In this document: positions 61,513 through 64,000 of the stretch, in pieces
Position numbering within the stretch: the stretch's first letter is position 1
Layout: the number at the start of each line of letters is the position of its first letter
From: Thermohalobaculum sp050043005
Lineage (GTDB): Bacteria > Pseudomonadota > Alphaproteobacteria > Rhodobacterales > Rhodobacteraceae
Direction of reading: 5' to 3'
NCBI GenBank assembly: GCA_050043005.1
Contig: JBHJIZ010000060.1
Span: 1 to 64,000 of the forward strand
Length of the DNA stretch: 64,000 nt
Translations under genes and position numbers: made by a program
The notes under the pieces: model-generated
Seen by the model: only the letters and a program-made list of their open reading frames with translations
Told to the model about the DNA's origin: nothing
The model's database searches: none

Positions 61513-62274
61513 TCAGTTGTCGGTGTTCTCGTCGTCGAACAGATCCGGAAGCGAATCGACCGTGCTGTCCGGTCCGGCGATCTGGGCGCGCCGACGCTGA
61601 AGGAAGGCCGAGCGCAGCGTGACGTAACTGTCCTCGCTCTCATACAGCAGATCGTCGATGATCTTGAAGCGCGCGTCGCGTCCGTGGATGATATCACCTG
61701 CAGTCACGGACGGTCCGACCGCGTCCAACGCAGTGAACTGGCCGATGTAAAACGTTGGGCTGAACGCATTGTCGACCGCGAACCCGAGTAGATCGCGCGC
61801 GGTCGTCGGCCCAAGAAGCGGGACGACGAGATAAGTCCCCTCGCCCACGCCGTACTTGCCCAGCGTGATTCCGAAATCCGTCTGCTTGTGCGGCAGTCCG
61901 AATTCGTTCGCCGGATCCAGCAAGCCACCAGCGCCCATCAACGTGTTCAGAACGAACCGGCCCAGCGTATCGAGCGAGTTGTCAACGTCGCCCTGAAGCG
62001 CGAAATTGGCGAAGTCGCCCGGCAATTCCAGATGCGACAGACCGTTGCCGACCAGGTGCTTGACCAAGTCGGGCGCGACCAAGTCATACCCCTGCGCGGC
62101 GGGACGTAAGATGAACCGGTCCAACCTCACGTTGTTTTCATGGAAGAACCGGCTGGTCGGTTCGTAATCGTCCGCGGCTGCGAACCCGGCGCGCGGGCCG
62201 GTCGAGGCGCACCCCGCAACCAGCAGCGCAGCGCCGGTCAAGCCCAGCCACTTGACGAACGAAGACATTGTCAT
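61513..62274 (-). CDS. MlaA-family lipoprotein, copy 2
   Basis: A 253-residue outer-membrane lipoprotein, paralogous to the gene at 52522. The lipobox is VAGC (residue 22 the cysteine). The core DRFILRPAAQGYDLVAPDLVKHL, RFVLNTLMGAGGLLDPANEFGLP, YGVGEGTYLVVPLLGPTTARD and the end SEDSYVTLRSAFLQRRRAQ mirror copy 1. It is divergent from an MMPL/HpnN-like exporter gene 141 bases away, rather than next to mlaC. ATG 62274 follows GGAGCATCTG. Confidence 0.92.
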   Translation of the reverse strand: MTMSSFVKWLGLTGAALLVAGCASTGPRAGFAAADDYEPTSRFFHENNVRLDRFILRPAAQGYDLVAPDLVKHLVGNGLSHLELPGDFANFALQGDVDNSLDTLGRFVLNTLMGAGGLLDPANEFGLPHKQTDFGITLGKYGVGEGTYLVVPLLGPTTARDLLGFAVDNAFSPTFYIGQFTALDAVGPSVTAGDIIHGRDARFKIIDDLLYESEDSYVTLRSAFLQRRRAQIAGPDSTVDSLPDLFDDENTDN

Positions 62275-62415
62275 CAGATGCTCCCGTAATGCAGAACGCA
62301 GCGCGCAACGCCGACACGTCCCCAATCACCTAGCGATGATAAGTATACACGTGACGGTTAACCTCAAGCACAATCCCTTTGATTTGATTGACGCGATGTC
62401 CAGACGCGGGCCGCC

Positions 62416-64000
62416 ATGACAAACGGTAACGGACAGATTGACGGGATCGCTGGACGGATCGCCGCGGCGATCATGGGGACGGCCGCAAACCGCCCCAGAG
62501 TCACGCTGTTTGTGCTTGCCGTGCTGTGCCTGATCTCGATCTTGGGCGGTCTGCGCCTTCAGATCGATGCTGACTCCAGCAAGATGCTGTCGCCGAATCT
62601 GCCGGACCAGCGCCGTGCGGCCGAGCTTTCCGCCGCCTTCCCGCAATTGAAACAAGCAATCGTGATCGTGGTGCGCAGCGCGCAATCCGATTCAGCCGAT
62701 CTCGTGACCGCACGCCTGGTCAATGCGCTCGGGCAGGAGGCCGAGACGATCGGCGACGTCTACGCGCCGTCGGCCGACCCATTCCTGGCGACACACGGCT
62801 TCCTATATCGTGACGTCGAGGAAGTCGACAATGCGATGACGCGGCTGTCCGCATCCTCGAACCTGCTTGCAAAACTGCGCAAGGACCAGACCGTCCCCGG
62901 CTTTATCGCAGCCTTGGACGATGCGCGCGCGTTGGCGGAGCTGGCCGAGCTTGGGCCGGAATCGCTCGATCGACTCTTCTACGAGGCAGCGGCCACCCTT
63001 CGTGGCCACATCGACGGTGCGCCGCATGTCTTCGGCTGGAGCAGTATCCTGGCCGACGAGTCCGAGGGCAGCCGTGCGACGCGCCTGATCACGGTCACGC
63101 CGAAGCTCGATCTGACCCGGCTCAGCCCAGCGAAACCGGCGCTCGAGACGATCCAATCGGCGATCGCGTCCCTGCCGACAGACTTGACAACGGATGTCGA
63201 GATCGGCGTCACCGGCGAACCGGCCCTGCGCGCCGAAGAAATGCAAAGCGTCGTCGGAACCATCGGGATCTCGCTCGGCCTGTCGCTTCTGCTTGTCGCG
63301 GCCATGCTCTGGATCGGATTGCGCTCACCTGCGCGCGCGGCGCTCGCCTTCGGCGCATTGGTCGTGACGCTTGTTCTCACAACCGGGTTCGCCGGGTTCG
63401 CGATCGGCAGTCTGAACCTGATCTCGATCGCTTTCATCGTCCTGATGGTCGGGCTAGGGATCGATTTCGCCATCCATATTCTCAGCCATGTCTCCGAGCT
63501 CGAGCGTCACGGCACACGCGGCCCGGCCGCCATCACGCTGACCGGCCAACGGATGGGCCTTGCCCTGCTGCTCAGCGCTGCCACGACATCGCTGGCGTTC
63601 CTCGCGTTCGGCACGACGAATTTCCTCGGCATGGCGCAGCTGGGCATCATCGGGGGCGTCGGCGTCCTGATCGCCTGCGCGGTGTCGATGACGCTCATCC
63701 CAGCGGTGCTCGCGCTTCGCCCTGCCGGCCAAGGTCCGATCCTGCCGGAGACTGAGGCGCGGCGCATCCGGCTCGATCCGGCGATCGCACCGGGGATCTT
63801 GCTGGTCCTGGCCTGTGCCGCCATCTGGCCCGCGTCCGACGTCCGGTTCGACGCGGACCCGATGGGCCTTCGGAACCCGGACGCGCCGTCGGTCCGTGCC
63901 TTCAACCTTCTGGCCTCGGACCCTGATACCACCCCCTATCGGGCCAGCATTCTGGTGCCCGACGACACCGCCGCAGAGGACGTGGCATCCAGCTTCGCCA
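62416..64000 (+). CDS. MMPL/HpnN-like RND transporter, 3' end outside the window
   Basis: At least 528 residues of an RND-superfamily exporter. The first helix (VTLFVLAVLCLISILGGLRL) is followed by a periplasmic domain (residues about 45-270), then the helix block with GTIGISLGLSLLLVAAMLWIG and GLGIDFAIHILSHVSELERHG, the proton-relay region, and the second periplasmic part. HpnN-type members move hopanoids to the outer membrane; others move lipids. Its pairing with MlaA copy 2 favours lipid transport. The frame is open at the window end. Confidence 0.9.
   Translation, partial: MTNGNGQIDGIAGRIAAAIMGTAANRPRVTLFVLAVLCLISILGGLRLQIDADSSKMLSPNLPDQRRAAELSAAFPQLKQAIVIVVRSAQSDSADLVTARLVNALGQEAETIGDVYAPSADPFLATHGFLYRDVEEVDNAMTRLSASSNLLAKLRKDQTVPGFIAALDDARALAELAELGPESLDRLFYEAAATLRGHIDGAPHVFGWSSILADESEGSRATRLITVTPKLDLTRLSPAKPALETIQSAIASLPTDLTTDVEIGVTGEPALRAEEMQSVVGTIGISLGLSLLLVAAMLWIGLRSPARAALAFGALVVTLVLTTGFAGFAIGSLNLISIAFIVLMVGLGIDFAIHILSHVSELERHGTRGPAAITLTGQRMGLALLLSAATTSLAFLAFGTTNFLGMAQLGIIGGVGVLIACAVSMTLIPAVLALRPAGQGPILPETEARRIRLDPAIAPGILLVLACAAIWPASDVRFDADPMGLRNPDAPSVRAFNLLASDPDTTPYRASILVPDDTAAEDVASSFA

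Overview
The window is high-GC, densely coded alphaproteobacterial chromosome, most likely from a Rhodobacteraceae (Roseobacter-group) marine bacterium; genus cannot be fixed from sequence alone. Supporting signs are TRAP substrate-binding proteins with twin-arginine leaders, a CcrM (GANTC) methyltransferase next to rnhB, a hom / glpX / LL-DAP-type aminotransferase neighbourhood, a phasin, an LsrB/VtlR-type LysR regulator, a remnant of the methanol/formaldehyde oxidation cluster, bpt, MlaA-type lipoproteins and PrtDE-type type I secretion genes. No phage, CRISPR array or intact insertion sequence is visible.

Layout. 1-3.2 kb: 5' part of der, an MFS carrier and a TRAP solute-binding protein ending in a clear terminator. 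3.2-6.0 kb (minus strand): a two-gene unit (DUF5671 membrane protein plus a small anchored protein) split by a 330-bp tandem palindromic element, then a beta-carbonic anhydrase and a membrane protein. 6.2-7.4 kb: an LsrB/VtlR-like regulator with a candidate AbcR-like sRNA just downstream. 7.5-10.8 kb: secreted protein, SDR, tRNA-Ser(GCT), CueR and a Crp/Fnr regulator. 11.0-13.8 kb: a twelve-haem cytochrome c plus a Rap1a-like periplasmic protein, divergent from the Crp/Fnr gene across a palindrome-rich region. 13.9-21.2 kb: metallohydrolase, histidine kinase, RTX trypsin-like protease, tRNA-binding protein, phasin, YbjN, EamA exporter, UbiK. 21.4-28.3 kb: MetE-like enzyme, RDD protein, Bpt, two more TRAP solute-binding proteins, PPOX-fold protein, nitroreductase and GNAT. 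28.3-32.3 kb: aromatic-degradation type isomerase and FAH hydrolase, a large unknown protein, glpX. 32.5-40.6 kb: small membrane protein, hom, molybdopterin oxidoreductase, DJ-1-like, PilJ-like, YafY and VOC genes, aminotransferase. 40.7-43.6 kb: OsmC, S-formylglutathione hydrolase, a metallohydrolase with a destroyed metal site and a 4-Cys cytochrome. 43.6-48 kb: ccrM, rnhB, radical SAM, P450. 48-51.4 kb: yajC, a fused secDF and a Mth938-like gene. 51.7-62.3 kb: a 26-codon ORF, mlaC/mlaA, prtD/prtE, FemAB-like, marR-emrA-emrB, a second mlaA. 62.4 kb to the end: an MMPL/HpnN-like exporter, cut by the window edge.

Most promising for follow-up are (i) the twelve-haem cytochrome/Rap1a-like pair with its Crp/Fnr regulator and stacked palindromes; (ii) the palindromic element that has cut a gene away from its ancestral start codon; (iii) the LysR regulator with an adjacent anti-Shine-Dalgarno sRNA candidate, recalling the rhizobial VtlR/LsrB-AbcR pair; and (iv) the metal-site-less metallohydrolase in a methanol-type cluster lacking its dehydrogenase. 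All names come from motif reading and recall of families; no database search was run.
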